NCBI GenBank assembly: GCA_016125425.1 | Contig: WGLT01000011.1 | Coordinates: 1-64,000 of the forward strand | Source of the DNA: Alphaproteobacteria bacterium | GTDB taxonomy: Bacteria > Pseudomonadota > Alphaproteobacteria > Caulobacterales > Parvularculaceae | Direction: 5' to 3' | Length of the DNA: 64,000 nt | Shown here: one piece after another, positions 53,861-63,341 of the stretch | How positions within the stretch are numbered: the stretch's first letter is position 1 | How the letters are laid out: each line of letters starts with the position of its first letter | Notes under the pieces: model-generated | What the model was told of the DNA's origin: nothing | Databases searched by the model: none | What the model saw: the letters and a program-made list of their open reading frames with translations, nothing else | Program-made: the position numbers and the translations under genes

Positions 53861-55687
53861 ATGTGCGGCATTATCGGCATTCTCGGGACAACGGACGTCG
53901 CGCCGCTGATTGTGGACGGCCTGAAGCGCCTCGAATATCGCGGCTATGACTCGGCCGGCGTGGCGACCATCGACCACGGCCGGCTCGACCGCCGGCGCGC
54001 GCCGGGAAAACTCGGCAATCTCCAGGCCGCGCTCGACGCCCGGCCGCTCGCCGGACGCACCGGCATCGGCCATACGCGCTGGGCGACGCACGGCGCGCCG
54101 AACGAAGCCAATGCGCACCCGCATTCGACGCCGCGCGTCTCGGTCGTCCACAACGGCATCATCGAGAATTTCGCCGAGCTGAAGCGCGAGCTTGAAGGAT
54201 ACGGACGGCGCTTTGAATCGGAAACGGACGCCGAAGTCTGCCCGCAACTCATCACGCATTATCTCGAAAGCGAGAATGTCGGTCCGGTCGAAGCGTTCAG
54301 GAAGGCGATCGCGCGGCTCAAGGGCGCGTTCGCTTTCGTCGCGATCTTCACGGGCGAGGACAACCTCATGGTCGGCGCGCGCAAAGGCAGCCCGCTCGCC
54401 ATCGGCCGGGGCGAGGGCGAGATGTTTCTCGGATCCGACTCTTACGCGCTCGCGCCCTTCACAAATCGCGTCACCTATCTGGAAGAAGGCGACATCGTCG
54501 TCGCGACGCGCGAGGGCTTCGAGATCTTCAATGAGCGCGGCGAGAAAGTCTCGCGGCCGGAGATGATTTCATCCGCGGCCGACGCGCTCGTCGACAAGGA
54601 CGGTCATCGCCATTTCATGGCGAAGGAGATACACGAGCAGCCGGAAGTGATCGCGCACACGCTGTCGCGCTATATCGACGCCGCCAATGAGACGGTGCGC
54701 CTCGCCGAAAACGCGTTCGACTTCTCAAGGCTCAGCTCACTGACGATCTCCGCCTGCGGAACCGCCTATTACGCCGGTCTGATTTCAAAATACTGGTTCG
54801 AAAGCTGGGCGAGATTGCCTGTCGAGATTGATATCGCGTCCGAACTTCGATACCGAAGCGTTCCTTACAAAGATCAAGGGGGCGCGATATTCGTCTCGCA
54901 ATCGGGAGAGACGGCGGACACGCTCGCCGCGCTCCGCGAAGCGAAGGCGCGGGGACAAAAGATCGCCGCCGTCGTCAACGTTCCCGAATCCTCGATCGCG
55001 CGCGAAGCGGACATCATATTCCCCATGGCGGCGGGCCCCGAAATCGGCGTCGCCTCGACCAAGGCTTTCACCTGCCAGCTGACCGCGCTCGCGGCCATCG
55101 CAATCGCGGCCGGCCGCCAGCGCGGGACGATCGACGACATGGAGGAAAGGCGGCTGGTGCGCGCGCTGCTCGAAACGCCGCGGCATGTCGCCGAAGCGCT
55201 GCGTCAGGCGGGCGCGATCGAAGCCATAGCGAACGACATCGCCAAGGCGCGCGACGTTCTATACATCGGCCGCGGCGTTTCATTTCCGCTCGCGCTCGAA
55301 GGCGCGCTGAAGCTCAAGGAAATCTCCTATATTCATGCGGAAGGCTACGCCGCCGGCGAATTGAAACACGGGCCGATCGCGCTGATCGACGAAGAGCTTC
55401 CCGTCATCGTCATCGCGCCGCCCGACGCCCTTTTCGAAAAAACAATTTCGAACATGCACGAAGTGATGGCGCGGGGCGGCAAGGCGCTGCTGATCTCCGA
55501 TCGCGCCGGCATCGCGGCGGCGGGAGACGGCCTGTGGGCGTCGATCGAGGCCCCGACGGTCGAACCCATACTGGCGCCGATCGTCTACGCCGTGGCGATT
55601 CAGCTTCTCGCCTATTACACCGCGACAAATAAGGGCACCGATGTCGACCAGCCGCGCAATCTCGCAAAATCGGTGACGGTGGAGTGA
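53861..55687 (+). CDS. glmS: Glutamine-fructose-6-phosphate aminotransferase (isomerising)
   Basis: 608 residues, normal length. Glutamine hydrolysis occurs in the N-terminal Ntn domain with nucleophile Cys2 (MCGIIGILG) and GLKRLEYRGYDSAGVA. Two SIS isomerase domains follow (ISACGTAYYAGLISKYWFE, VSQSGETADTLAALREAKA, GEIGVASTKAF-like AGPEIGVASTKAF). The C-terminus [13 protein letters not shown] holds the catalytic lysine loop. It makes glucosamine-6-phosphate for peptidoglycan and LPS. Its stop overlaps the galE GTG. No glmS ribozyme was seen in the short leader, as expected for this phylum. Confidence 0.97.
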   Translation: MCGIIGILGTTDVAPLIVDGLKRLEYRGYDSAGVATIDHGRLDRRRAPGKLGNLQAALDARPLAGRTGIGHTRWATHGAPNEANAHPHSTPRVSVVHNGIIENFAELKRELEGYGRRFESETDAEVCPQLITHYLESENVGPVEAFRKAIARLKGAFAFVAIFTGEDNLMVGARKGSPLAIGRGEGEMFLGSDSYALAPFTNRVTYLEEGDIVVATREGFEIFNERGEKVSRPEMISSAADALVDKDGHRHFMAKEIHEQPEVIAHTLSRYIDAANETVRLAENAFDFSRLSSLTISACGTAYYAGLISKYWFESWARLPVEIDIASELRYRSVPYKDQGGAIFVSQSGETADTLAALREAKARGQKIAAVVNVPESSIAREADIIFPMAAGPEIGVASTKAFTCQLTALAAIAIAAGRQRGTIDDMEERRLVRALLETPRHVAEALRQAGAIEAIANDIAKARDVLYIGRGVSFPLALEGALKLKEISYIHAEGYAAGELKHGPIALIDEELPVIVIAPPDALFEKTISNMHEVMARGGKALLISDRAGIAAAGDGLWASIEAPTVEPILAPIVYAVAIQLLAYYTATNKGTDVDQPRNLAKSVTVE

Positions 55688-56718
55688 CGGATCGCATCGT
55701 CGTCACCGGCGGCGCCGGATATATCGGCAGCCATGTTTCGGTCTCGCTTCTTGAAGCGGGCAAGGCGCTGCTTGTCATCGACGACTTTTCGAATTCCTGC
55801 CCCGAGGCGCTGAGACGCATCGAGGAGATCGCGAACGCCAAGATCGAATTTCTGAAAGCCGATCTCGCCAATCCGGCGCTTGCGGAGAAAATCACCGAAA
55901 CGGTGCGTCGTTTCCGTCCGTCCGGGGCGGTGCACCTCGCCGGCCTGAAAGCCGTCGGGGAGTCGGTCGAAGAGCCTGCGCGATATTACCGGGTCAATCT
56001 GAATTCGGCGCTCACGCTCGTCGCCGCGCTTGAAGCGGCGGGCGCAAAACGCCTTGTTTTTTCGTCGTCGGCGACTGTCTATGGCGACCGCAGTCAGAGT
56101 CCTGTCAGCGAGTCAGCCGCGCTGGGCCCGACCAACCCGTACGGCCGCACGAAATTCTTCATCGAAGAAATGCTGCGGGACATCGCACGCGCCGATCCCG
56201 AATGGAAAATCGCCAATCTGCGCTATTTCAATCCGGTGGGCGCGCACGCCTCAGGCCGCATCGGCGAAGACCCGAACGGGGTTCCGAACAACCTCTTCCC
56301 CTTCATCGCGCAGGTCGCCGTCGGACGGCGCGACAAGCTGAAAGTCTTCGGCGGCGACTACCCGACGCGCGACGGCACGGGCGTGCGCGACTACATTCAC
56401 GTGAGCGATCTCGCCCGCGGCCATCTCGCGGCGCTCGACTATCTCGCGCGCGAAAAGTCGCCGGGCGTGATTGACGTCAATCTCGGAACGGGCCGCGGCT
56501 ATTCCGTTCTCGAAGCCGTCGCCGCGTTCAAACGCGCCTCCAATCGCGACATTCCCTATGAGATTGCGCCGCGCCGCGATGGCGACGTCGCTGAAATCTA
56601 CGCCGACGCCGCGCTCGCCGAGCGTCTTTTCGGCTGGAAGGCGGAAAAGTCGATCGAGGAGATGTGCGCCGACACCTGGCGCTGGCAAAGCGCCAATCCG
56701 GACGGTTACGGGCGCTAG
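55684..56718 (+). CDS. galE: UDP-glucose 4-epimerase
   Basis: 344 residues from a GTG that overlaps the glmS stop (GTGA), implying coupled expression. The NAD motif is [19 protein letters not shown], the catalytic serine region is [19 protein letters not shown] and the YxxxK is [15 protein letters not shown] late block YALGRRGD-like [15 protein letters not shown] is also visible. It interconverts UDP-glucose and UDP-galactose (or the N-acetyl forms). Pairing with glmS suggests a role in envelope glycan precursors. Confidence 0.95.
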   Translation: MTDRIVVTGGAGYIGSHVSVSLLEAGKALLVIDDFSNSCPEALRRIEEIANAKIEFLKADLANPALAEKITETVRRFRPSGAVHLAGLKAVGESVEEPARYYRVNLNSALTLVAALEAAGAKRLVFSSSATVYGDRSQSPVSESAALGPTNPYGRTKFFIEEMLRDIARADPEWKIANLRYFNPVGAHASGRIGEDPNGVPNNLFPFIAQVAVGRRDKLKVFGGDYPTRDGTGVRDYIHVSDLARGHLAALDYLAREKSPGVIDVNLGTGRGYSVLEAVAAFKRASNRDIPYEIAPRRDGDVAEIYADAALAERLFGWKAEKSIEEMCADTWRWQSANPDGYGR

Positions 56719-56792
56719 AGCCGCCCGCTTGTCGCTCACGCGCGCCGCGTCTAAACCAGGCGCGACCTTCAAGCATCGGAAAGCCCTTCGCC

Positions 56793-58184
56793 ATGAAGAA
56801 GACCCGCACGGAAACCGACAGCTTCGGCGCGCTCGAAGTCCCGGCAGACAAATATTACGGCGCGCAGTCGGCGCGCTCGCTCATCAATTTCGCGATCGGG
56901 ACCGAGACGATGCCGGCGCCGCTCATCCGCGCGCTCGGAATCGTCAAGCGCTCGGCCGCGCGCGCCAACATGCAGCTCGGCGTTCTCGATCCCGAACTCG
57001 GCCGCGCCATCGAAAAAGCCGCCGAAGAAGTCGCTGAAGGCAAACTCGACGATCACTTCCCCCTCTCCGTCTGGCAGACAGGATCGGGCACGCAGTCGAA
57101 TATGAATGCGAATGAAGTGATCGCGAATCTCGCCATCCAGTTTCTGAACGGCGTGATGGGAACGAAATGTCCCGTCCATCCGAACGACCACGTCAACAAA
57201 AGCCAGTCGTCCAACGACACCTTTCCGACCGCGATGCATATCGCCGCGGCTGAGGAGATCACGCGCCGGCTGATCCCGGCGCTTCAGCATTTGCGCGACG
57301 CGCTGAACGACAAGGCGGTCGCATTCAAGGACATCATCAAGATCGGGCGCACGCATTTGCAGGATGCGACGCCCCTGACGCTCGGTCAGGAGTTCTCCGG
57401 CTACGCGCAAATGGTCCAGAACGCGGTCGAGCGCGCCGAGGCCGCGCTGCCGCGCCTCTATCAGCTTGCGCAAGGCGGCACCGCTGTCGGCACCGGCGTC
57501 AATTCGCCGAAAGGCTTCGCCGAAAAATTCGCCGCGGAGGTCGCGGCCTATACGAAGCTTCCCTTCGTCACGGCGCCGAACAAATTCGAGGCGCTCGCGA
57601 CGCACGACGCCCTGGTGGAGGCGCATGGCCAGCTCAACACCATCGCCGTATCGCTGTTCAAAATCGCAAGCGACATCAGGCTGCTCGGATCGGGCCCGCG
57701 CTCCGGCATCGCCGAAATCTCTCTGCCGGAAAACGAGCCCGGCTCCTCGATCATGCCGGGCAAGGTCAATCCGACCCAGTGCGAAGCGATGACGATGGTT
57801 TGCGCGCAAGTGATGGGCAATAACACGACTGTCACTTTCGCCGGCGCCAACGGCCATTTCGAGCTTAACGTCTTCAAACCGGTGATCGCTTACAATACGC
57901 TGCAATCTATTCGGCTCCTTGCTGACGCCTCGATCTCCTTTACGGACAAATGCGTCATCGGGATCAAAGCGAACGAAGCCCGCATCAAGGACCTGATGGA
58001 GCGATCGCTCATGTTGGTGACGGCGCTCGCTCCGATCATCGGCTATGACAAGGCGACGGAGATCGCCAAGGCGGCGCACAAGAACGGCACCACCCTTCGC
58101 GAAGAGGCCGCGCGTCTCGGCTATGTGTCGACTGAAGAGTACGACCGCATCGTCCGGCCGGAAAAAATGGTCAGCCCGTCGTAA
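56793..58184 (+). CDS. fumC: Class II fumarate hydratase
   Basis: 463 residues from the ATG at 56793, matching the family start [20 protein letters not shown]. The superfamily signature [20 protein letters not shown] is intact, as are [20 protein letters not shown] and [20 protein letters not shown]. It hydrates fumarate to malate in the TCA cycle without an iron-sulfur cluster. It stands downstream of galE after a 74-base gap. Confidence 0.97.
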   Translation: MKKTRTETDSFGALEVPADKYYGAQSARSLINFAIGTETMPAPLIRALGIVKRSAARANMQLGVLDPELGRAIEKAAEEVAEGKLDDHFPLSVWQTGSGTQSNMNANEVIANLAIQFLNGVMGTKCPVHPNDHVNKSQSSNDTFPTAMHIAAAEEITRRLIPALQHLRDALNDKAVAFKDIIKIGRTHLQDATPLTLGQEFSGYAQMVQNAVERAEAALPRLYQLAQGGTAVGTGVNSPKGFAEKFAAEVAAYTKLPFVTAPNKFEALATHDALVEAHGQLNTIAVSLFKIASDIRLLGSGPRSGIAEISLPENEPGSSIMPGKVNPTQCEAMTMVCAQVMGNNTTVTFAGANGHFELNVFKPVIAYNTLQSIRLLADASISFTDKCVIGIKANEARIKDLMERSLMLVTALAPIIGYDKATEIAKAAHKNGTTLREEAARLGYVSTEEYDRIVRPEKMVSPS

Positions 58185-58366
58185 CACAGGCGACAGGGCG
58201 CGCCGCGCGCTTTAGCCCGGACCCCGGCCGAGGAGGAGTCCGGACCATGCCTGTTTCAAAAAAAGACAGCGTCCGCGCGCCTTAAAATCAGGATAAACCC
58301 GTCTTAACTTTCGAAGCGCCGGCGATAACGTTCATTCTGCCCGGGGCCGTCCGGCCGGTTCTGGAC

Positions 58367-58390
58367 CGCTTCTTGCTCTTTCGAGAAGCG
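58367..58390 (+). other. Leader hairpin upstream of the 73-residue ORF
   Basis: A perfect 7-bp inverted repeat (CGCTTCT / AGAAGCG with a 10-base loop) lies 46 bases upstream of the ATG at 58437, in the 252-base gap after fumC. It is not followed by a T tract in either direction, so it is not a canonical terminator. It might structure the 5' leader. Confidence 0.25.
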
Positions 58391-58436
58391 CGTCGGGCCC
58401 GCCGCCCGCCGCGAAACGACGATATGAGGTAATTCC

Positions 58437-58658
58437 ATGGCTGAGACCGCCAAATCGCCGAGTCAGGTTCGCCTCGCGCTCGCCCAATTCCTGTTCGCGC
58501 ACGACACGGATATCGAGACGCTCTACAAGGCGCTCGGCGCCGACATCGCCGCCTGCGACAACGAGGCCGTCTCGCACATGGCCGGCATTATCGACGGCAT
58601 CACGCTCGCAACCACCAAGATTCGCGAACGCGGCCTCGACAACTGGACCAAGGGCTAA
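58437..58658 (+). CDS. Small hypothetical protein
   Basis: 73 residues with a good GAGGT ribosome site. The sequence is helical and balanced (VRLALAQFLFAHDTDIETLY, HMAGIIDGITLATTKIRERG), looking like a compact soluble helical bundle. I recognise no family and see no metal or catalytic motif. Coding-like composition and the ribosome site support it. It is followed after 53 bases by the RHH gene on the same strand. Confidence 0.7.
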   Translation: MAETAKSPSQVRLALAQFLFAHDTDIETLYKALGADIAACDNEAVSHMAGIIDGITLATTKIRERGLDNWTKG

Positions 58659-58711
58659 GGCCGCCCGCGCGCTGTTGATCGCGCCGGCGGATTCGGCGAA
58701 GGCTGCCGCCT

Positions 58712-58936
58712 ATGCGCAAACGATCCATCGCGATCAAAGGCCACCGGACCAGCATCGCCCTCGAACCGGCGTTTTGGGAGGCCCTTGAGCGCCTCGCGAA
58801 ACGGGACGGGCGGTCGCTGCCGCAGCTTATCGCCGAAATCGACCGGGCGAGACTCGCCGAGACGCCGCCCCCGGGCCTCGCCTCCGCCTTGCGGGTCTAC
58901 GCGCTGAAGCGCTCAGGCGCCGGCGACGAGACTTAG
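58712..58936 (+). CDS. Ribbon-helix-helix (RHH_4-like) domain protein
   Basis: 74 residues. The segment IAIKGHRTSIALEPAFWEAL followed by LAKRDGRSLPQLIAEID matches the arc/RHH_4 pattern: one beta strand (RTSIALE) and two helices. It probably binds DNA as a dimer or acts as a small regulator; targets are unknown. Its 3' end overlaps the convergent glnE homologue by 24 bases. Confidence 0.75.
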   Translation: MRKRSIAIKGHRTSIALEPAFWEALERLAKRDGRSLPQLIAEIDRARLAETPPPGLASALRVYALKRSGAGDET

Positions 58937-61711
58937 GGCGGGCCGGCCGAGCACGAGCTGGGCGTAAAGCCGGCCGACCTCTTCGGCATAGCCTCGCATC
59001 ATCGGGCGCACCTGCGCGAAATCCTCGACCTGCGCCGCGCGAGCAAGCAGAGCCGCAAAGCGCGGGCGAACCGGCTCTCTTTGCGGGTCGGACCAGCGCG
59101 CGAGCGCGCGCGCTGTCGCCAGCCTCGACCAGAAACTGCGCGCGGCCTTCAATGTCTCCGCCACATTGGCGGGGAGCGCGCCGGCCCGCGCCAGAATATC
59201 GAGCGCGTTGTCGGCGGCGGTCTCCTGCACGCCGGGCTGCGCCGCCGCATGCCTGTAGATCAGTGTACTGATGATAAGCTCCACATCGTGAAGCCCGCCT
59301 TCGGCCTGGTCGATATCCCATTCGGACGATGCGCGGTCGCGTCTGAGGCGTTGCGCGCGCGCGCGATCGAGATCGCGGAAGAGAACGTCCGCGCGTTTCG
59401 GATTGGCCACCGCCGTCCGGAGCGCGCCGCGCGCGGCGGCCTGGGCCTTGTCGGCGCCCGCAATGACGCGCGCTCGGGCGAGCAGGATCTGGTCGTAGGC
59501 GACCGCCTCCGACTGAACGAAGGACTTGTAGGCGGCGATGTCCGGCGCAAGACCGCCGGCGACGCCGCCGGGCCGGTGCGAAACATCGGGCGAAATCGCA
59601 AAGAAGCCTTCGCCGAGCCCGTCGAGCGCCTCCATATAGCTGCGCGCGAATCCCTCGCGGGCCTCCGCGCCGCCATTGGAGGCGATGAAGCCGAACGTCG
59701 CCGGCGCGCCGGGAAGGCCGCGGCCCGGGCCGTCGAAGACATGGAGCGCGATCCCGCCCCCGCCCTGGGTCGATTTGGCCACGCTCGCAAATAGCTGCGC
59801 GAGCGTCGCATTGCCGATCTGCTCAAGCGCCTCAGCCGCCGCATCGAAAGAAAGGTCGCCGGCGGCGGCGTAGAGCGCGACGCGCGCAATGCTCTGGCGC
59901 CGCCACGCCGCGATCTCCGCGACGGGCGCGCCCGATTTCGGCGGCGCATAGCGCGCGAGCCATTCCTCGCCTGATTGCGGGACTTCGTCGCCGCGCTCTT
60001 CGAAAAAGAGCGCCGAGAGCTGCTTATCGCCCGCCAGCGGCGCGGTCGCTTCGCCGAAACAGCCCAGCGCGGCGACGACGCCGTCGCGCACGCGCCCGGG
60101 TTCGGCGACCTTCGCCAGAACCGCTTCCTCCTTGTTCGATCCCCGCACGATGTCGTCGAAGAGGCGCACCGCCGCATCCGGGTGCTGCGTTTCGCCGAAG
60201 GCCGTGAGCAGACCCGGGGCGATCGCGGAAAAGCGCTTGGCCTTGTCCTCGCCGCCGGCCCAGTGATCGACGAGGCCGGAAAGCCCGGCGCCGTCTTCAA
60301 ATCCGAGATCTTCGAGTTTGTCGATGTCGTCGGCGCTTTCGCCCGCGGATTTGAAGCGTTCAAAGACCGCATGCGGACCGTCAAGCAGGCGCTGCAGGCA
60401 ATTGCGCGCATCCGCCTCCACGCCCGCGAGAAGCGCATCGAGGGATTGGGGAGAAGAGAATCCGCAAAGATCGGCGAGCGCTTCGCATTCGTCAGGCTGC
60501 GAGGCGCCATAGGCCGCCGCGCCTTTCATCATCTGCGCCCGCGCGACAAGCCCCTGAACGAACTCGTCCGCGGCGATGAGCCGGTCCGCAAGACCGCGCG
60601 CGAGCACGCCGGACTTGGCCGCTGTTTCAAACGCGACGCGCGCGCAGGCGGTGCGGAAGATCGGACGCGCCGCGCCGAAGCCAAGGCGGAACGTGTCGGC
60701 GATCGCACGCAAGGGCGCGCGCGGATCGGCGGAATCGCGCAGCAGCATGGCGCGAACGCGGTCGGTCAGCAGATTTTGCGAGTCCCAGATCGTCTCTTCG
60801 ACCTGTTCGAGAAAGGCGCCGCCGGCGCGCCGGTCGCCCGCCACGACGCGCGCCGTCGCCATCCACGCGCGCAGGCCGTCCTGTTGGGGCGCGGCGAGAT
60901 TGGTCGCGGCGCGCGCCTGCGTTTCGGTGAGCCCCGCGCCGCTGACGCCGGACCCGAAGGGCGTCTTCAACGCGAAGATCGGATAATCGCCGGGCTTTCC
61001 TTCAAAAGCTTCGCGCAACTCCGCGCCGATGCGGACAAAGGCCCGCTCGGCCATGCGCGCGGCCGGACCGTCAAACAAGGTCTGGTCATAGATCACGGCG
61101 ACTTCGAGCGGTCCATAGGGCGCGAGATCTTCATGCGCGAAATCGCCGCCGGCGAGCGCAAAGATCCCGCGGGCCGGGCCGTCGGCCTGCTCGAGCGCGA
61201 GTTCGCCGCGATTGATCGCGCCGCGCACAAGCCAGCCGACCGCCGTCTCGATCAGCCGCTCGGCGAAATCGGCGCGCGCCGCGGTCGCTTCCGCCGCCGT
61301 CCAGGCGCCCGAAATCTCCGCGAGGCCGATCGCGAGATCAGCGCGGCATTTGACAGGCGAGAGCGCGCCGTAAAGCGCGTCGGGGCCGCCGACGCCGGCG
61401 TTTAAGGATGCAATATCGCGCGCGGCTTCCGCGATAACCGCCGACGCGCCTTCGACCAGCGCTTCATAGGCCGAAGCCGGATATTTAAGACACAGATCGG
61501 CGAGGCGGCGGGTCGAGCCGAAAACCCGCAACATCACGAGACGGCGGTCGGGCCGGTCGATCGGCGCGCCCGGATCTTCGCCGAGCGCCTCGGCGAGCGC
61601 GCGCCGCCATCGGGCGACGCCCGACGCCGCGCGGCTCGGGTCGATGCAATCGGCGGTCTTCGCTTCCCTTGAAGCGGCTCCGGCGGGCGTCGTCGGCGTC
61701 CGTGCGGTCAT
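58913..61711 (-). CDS. glnE: GlnE homologue (glutamine synthetase adenylyltransferase/adenylyl-removing scaffold) with substituted catalytic aspartates
   Basis: 932 residues, near full GlnE length, with recognisable architecture: N-terminal helices (RRLADLCLKYPASAYEALVE), AR domain, linker (CGFSSPQSLDALLAG), AT domain and C-terminal helices (WDIDQAEGGLHDVELIISTL). GlnE adds or removes AMP on glutamine synthetase. In the AR domain the stretch corresponding to GKLGxxELNxxSDxDL reads with Pro201 and Glu203 where the two metal-binding aspartates belong. In the AT domain the matching positions appear to be Thr672 and Gly674. It may be a catalytically weakened or regulatory paralogue. Homology is clear; activity is doubtful. 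Confidence 0.85.
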   Translation of the reverse strand: MTARTPTTPAGAASREAKTADCIDPSRAASGVARWRRALAEALGEDPGAPIDRPDRRLVMLRVFGSTRRLADLCLKYPASAYEALVEGASAVIAEAARDIASLNAGVGGPDALYGALSPVKCRADLAIGLAEISGAWTAAEATAARADFAERLIETAVGWLVRGAINRGELALEQADGPARGIFALAGGDFAHEDLAPYGPLEVAVIYDQTLFDGPAARMAERAFVRIGAELREAFEGKPGDYPIFALKTPFGSGVSGAGLTETQARAATNLAAPQQDGLRAWMATARVVAGDRRAGGAFLEQVEETIWDSQNLLTDRVRAMLLRDSADPRAPLRAIADTFRLGFGAARPIFRTACARVAFETAAKSGVLARGLADRLIAADEFVQGLVARAQMMKGAAAYGASQPDECEALADLCGFSSPQSLDALLAGVEADARNCLQRLLDGPHAVFERFKSAGESADDIDKLEDLGFEDGAGLSGLVDHWAGGEDKAKRFSAIAPGLLTAFGETQHPDAAVRLFDDIVRGSNKEEAVLAKVAEPGRVRDGVVAALGCFGEATAPLAGDKQLSALFFEERGDEVPQSGEEWLARYAPPKSGAPVAEIAAWRRQSIARVALYAAAGDLSFDAAAEALEQIGNATLAQLFASVAKSTQGGGGIALHVFDGPGRGLPGAPATFGFIASNGGAEAREGFARSYMEALDGLGEGFFAISPDVSHRPGGVAGGLAPDIAAYKSFVQSEAVAYDQILLARARVIAGADKAQAAARGALRTAVANPKRADVLFRDLDRARAQRLRRDRASSEWDIDQAEGGLHDVELIISTLIYRHAAAQPGVQETAADNALDILARAGALPANVAETLKAARSFWSRLATARALARWSDPQREPVRPRFAALLARAAQVEDFAQVRPMMRGYAEEVGRLYAQLVLGRPALSLVAGA

Positions 61712-61875
61712 ATCTCGCGAGGCCCCCTATAACGGCGGATGTTTGGGGCGAGTGTGCCATGCCGGGATGAACCGGGCCTTAACCAGGTTGGGACAGTTCG
61801 AGGAAATTCGGCCTTACCCCGCGGTCCCGCCCCGGATTGACGGATTTGTCATGAGGCGGATGAACGCGCGCGCCG

Positions 61876-62598
61876 TCAGAATCGTCCTGTCGCCATGGCG
61901 CGGAAGATTCTCCATCGCTTCTCAAGCGCAGAGGGCCCGCCTGTTCGCGCCGCATAGAGGGGCGTCAGCGCGAAATGCAGGGCCGCCGGGCACGCCTCGG
62001 CCGAAAGACCGGCGAGAGCCTTCGCCGCCGCTTCATGCTGGGTCCGCGCGCGGTCTTTCGCCGCGGCGGCCAGCGCCGGGGCGAGCGTCTCGGCGCATCG
62101 CGCCAGCGCATAGGCGCTCGCCGCTTCGCGCAAAGGACCATCGAAGCGGGGGTCTTTCTCGCCCAGGAGGCGTGCGGCGGCCGGGGCGAGATAGGCCTCG
62201 CAAGCGCGGGCCCAAGAGGCGAGCGCGACGATGCTGTCAAAACCCGCTTCATATAGCAGGCGCGCGCGCGCCTCGATTGCGGCGTCGAGATCGAGGCGCG
62301 TTTGATTGTCCACCGAATCCGCGATGTCGATCGCTGTGAGAACGGGGTGCGCGCGCGTTTTCGCCGGCGAGCGCGCTTCGTCGATCGCTTCGCGCCACCA
62401 TTGAAGCCGCATTTCTCCGAGCGCCGGCTCGCTCACGCGGGCCGGCGCCGCCGCGATCTCCTGATGCAATGCGTAAAGCGAAATCAGTCGCCGACGCGCC
62501 GCAGGAGGCGCATAGCGCGCCGAGAGCCAGCGGTCTTCGTCCCTTCGGCGCACCAGATCGTCGCAATAGGCGAATCTGTCTCTCGCCCTCGTGTTCAC
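61876..62598 (-). CDS. Squalene/phytoene-synthase-fold protein, NDUFAF6-like
   Basis: 240 residues with the squalene/phytoene synthase fold (RRLISLYALHQEIAAAPARV, EMRLQWWREAIDEARS). The two DxxxD prenyl-diphosphate motifs of true synthases are not evident in full (N-terminal YCDDLVRRRDEDRW is partial). This matches the NDUFAF6 branch, linked to complex I assembly in mitochondria and found in alphaproteobacteria. It is divergent from the superoxide dismutase gene. A carotenoid or hopanoid role cannot be excluded. Confidence 0.82.
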   Translation of the reverse strand: MNTRARDRFAYCDDLVRRRDEDRWLSARYAPPAARRRLISLYALHQEIAAAPARVSEPALGEMRLQWWREAIDEARSPAKTRAHPVLTAIDIADSVDNQTRLDLDAAIEARARLLYEAGFDSIVALASWARACEAYLAPAAARLLGEKDPRFDGPLREAASAYALARCAETLAPALAAAAKDRARTQHEAAAKALAGLSAEACPAALHFALTPLYAARTGGPSALEKRWRIFRAMATGRF

Positions 62599-62684
62599 GC
62601 TTCGGTCTCACCCCGGTTGACGGCGCGCGCGCGGGCGCTACCTAAGACCCTGCAGCCCATCACGCAAAGAGACGAGGTTCGCCA

Positions 62685-63284
62685 ATGCCCATCACCCTTC
62701 CCGACCTGCCTTACGCCCAAGGGGCGCTCGCGCCGCACATCTCCGCGCAGACTCTCGAATTTCATCACGGCAAGCATCACAAAGCCTATGTCGACAAGAC
62801 AAACGAACTGATCAAGGGCGGCAAGCTTGATAACGCGCCGCTCGAAGAAATCGTTCGCGCCGCCGAAGGCGAGAAAAACCAGGCGCTCTTCAACAATTCC
62901 GCGCAAGCCTGGAACCACAGCTTTTACTGGAAGTGCATGAAGCCCGGCGGCGGCGGCGCGCCGACCGGCGACGTCGCGCGCGCGATCGAAAAGAATTTCG
63001 ACGGCTATGACGCATTCAAGGCGGCTTTCGCGGACGCCGGCGCGACGCAATTCGGCTCCGGCTGGGCCTGGCTCGTCGCCCGCAAGGGCAAGCTTGAAGT
63101 CCGGAAGACGCCGAACGCGCAAGTGCCATGGACCGAGAAGGGCGTGACGCCTCTCCTCATCATGGATGTCTGGGAGCACGCCTATTATCTCGACTACCAG
63201 AACAGGCGGCCAGCCTATATTTCGTCATTCCTCGACAATCTCGTGAACTGGGACTTCGTCAACGAGAATCTGGCGAAGGCCTGA
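62685..63284 (+). CDS. sodB: Superoxide dismutase (Fe/Mn family, probably Fe)
   Basis: 199 residues. Metal ligands are visible: His27 (LEFHHGKHHKAYV), His78 (AQAWNHSFYW) and Asp161/His165 (DVWEHAYYLDYQNRRPAY). The Gln in the AQAWNH segment is typical of iron enzymes. It dismutates superoxide in the cytoplasm. GAGG precedes the ATG. It is convergent with the Sel1-repeat gene, with a 10-bp hairpin between them. Confidence 0.96.
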   Translation: MPITLPDLPYAQGALAPHISAQTLEFHHGKHHKAYVDKTNELIKGGKLDNAPLEEIVRAAEGEKNQALFNNSAQAWNHSFYWKCMKPGGGGAPTGDVARAIEKNFDGYDAFKAAFADAGATQFGSGWAWLVARKGKLEVRKTPNAQVPWTEKGVTPLLIMDVWEHAYYLDYQNRRPAYISSFLDNLVNWDFVNENLAKA

Positions 63285-63308
63285 ACTCGATCCGGAGACG
63301 GATGTTAC

Positions 63309-63329
63309 GCCCTGCGCGACGCGCAGGGC
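63309..63329. terminator. Possible bidirectional hairpin between sodB and the Sel1-repeat gene
   Basis: GCCCTGCGCG-A-CGCGCAGGGC is a perfect inverted repeat; with a realistic 5-base loop the stem is 8 bp. It lies 25 bases after the sodB stop and 12 bases past the convergent stop. There is no T tract on either side, so termination efficiency is uncertain. Confidence 0.4.
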
Positions 63330-63341
63330 GCTTCGCCTTGC

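Noticed and set aside
59975-61405. 476-codon plus-strand frame opposite the GlnE homologue
   Set aside because: Checked because the GlnE protein looks degenerate, but this frame has antisense composition and no domain pattern, whereas the minus strand keeps GlnE structure.
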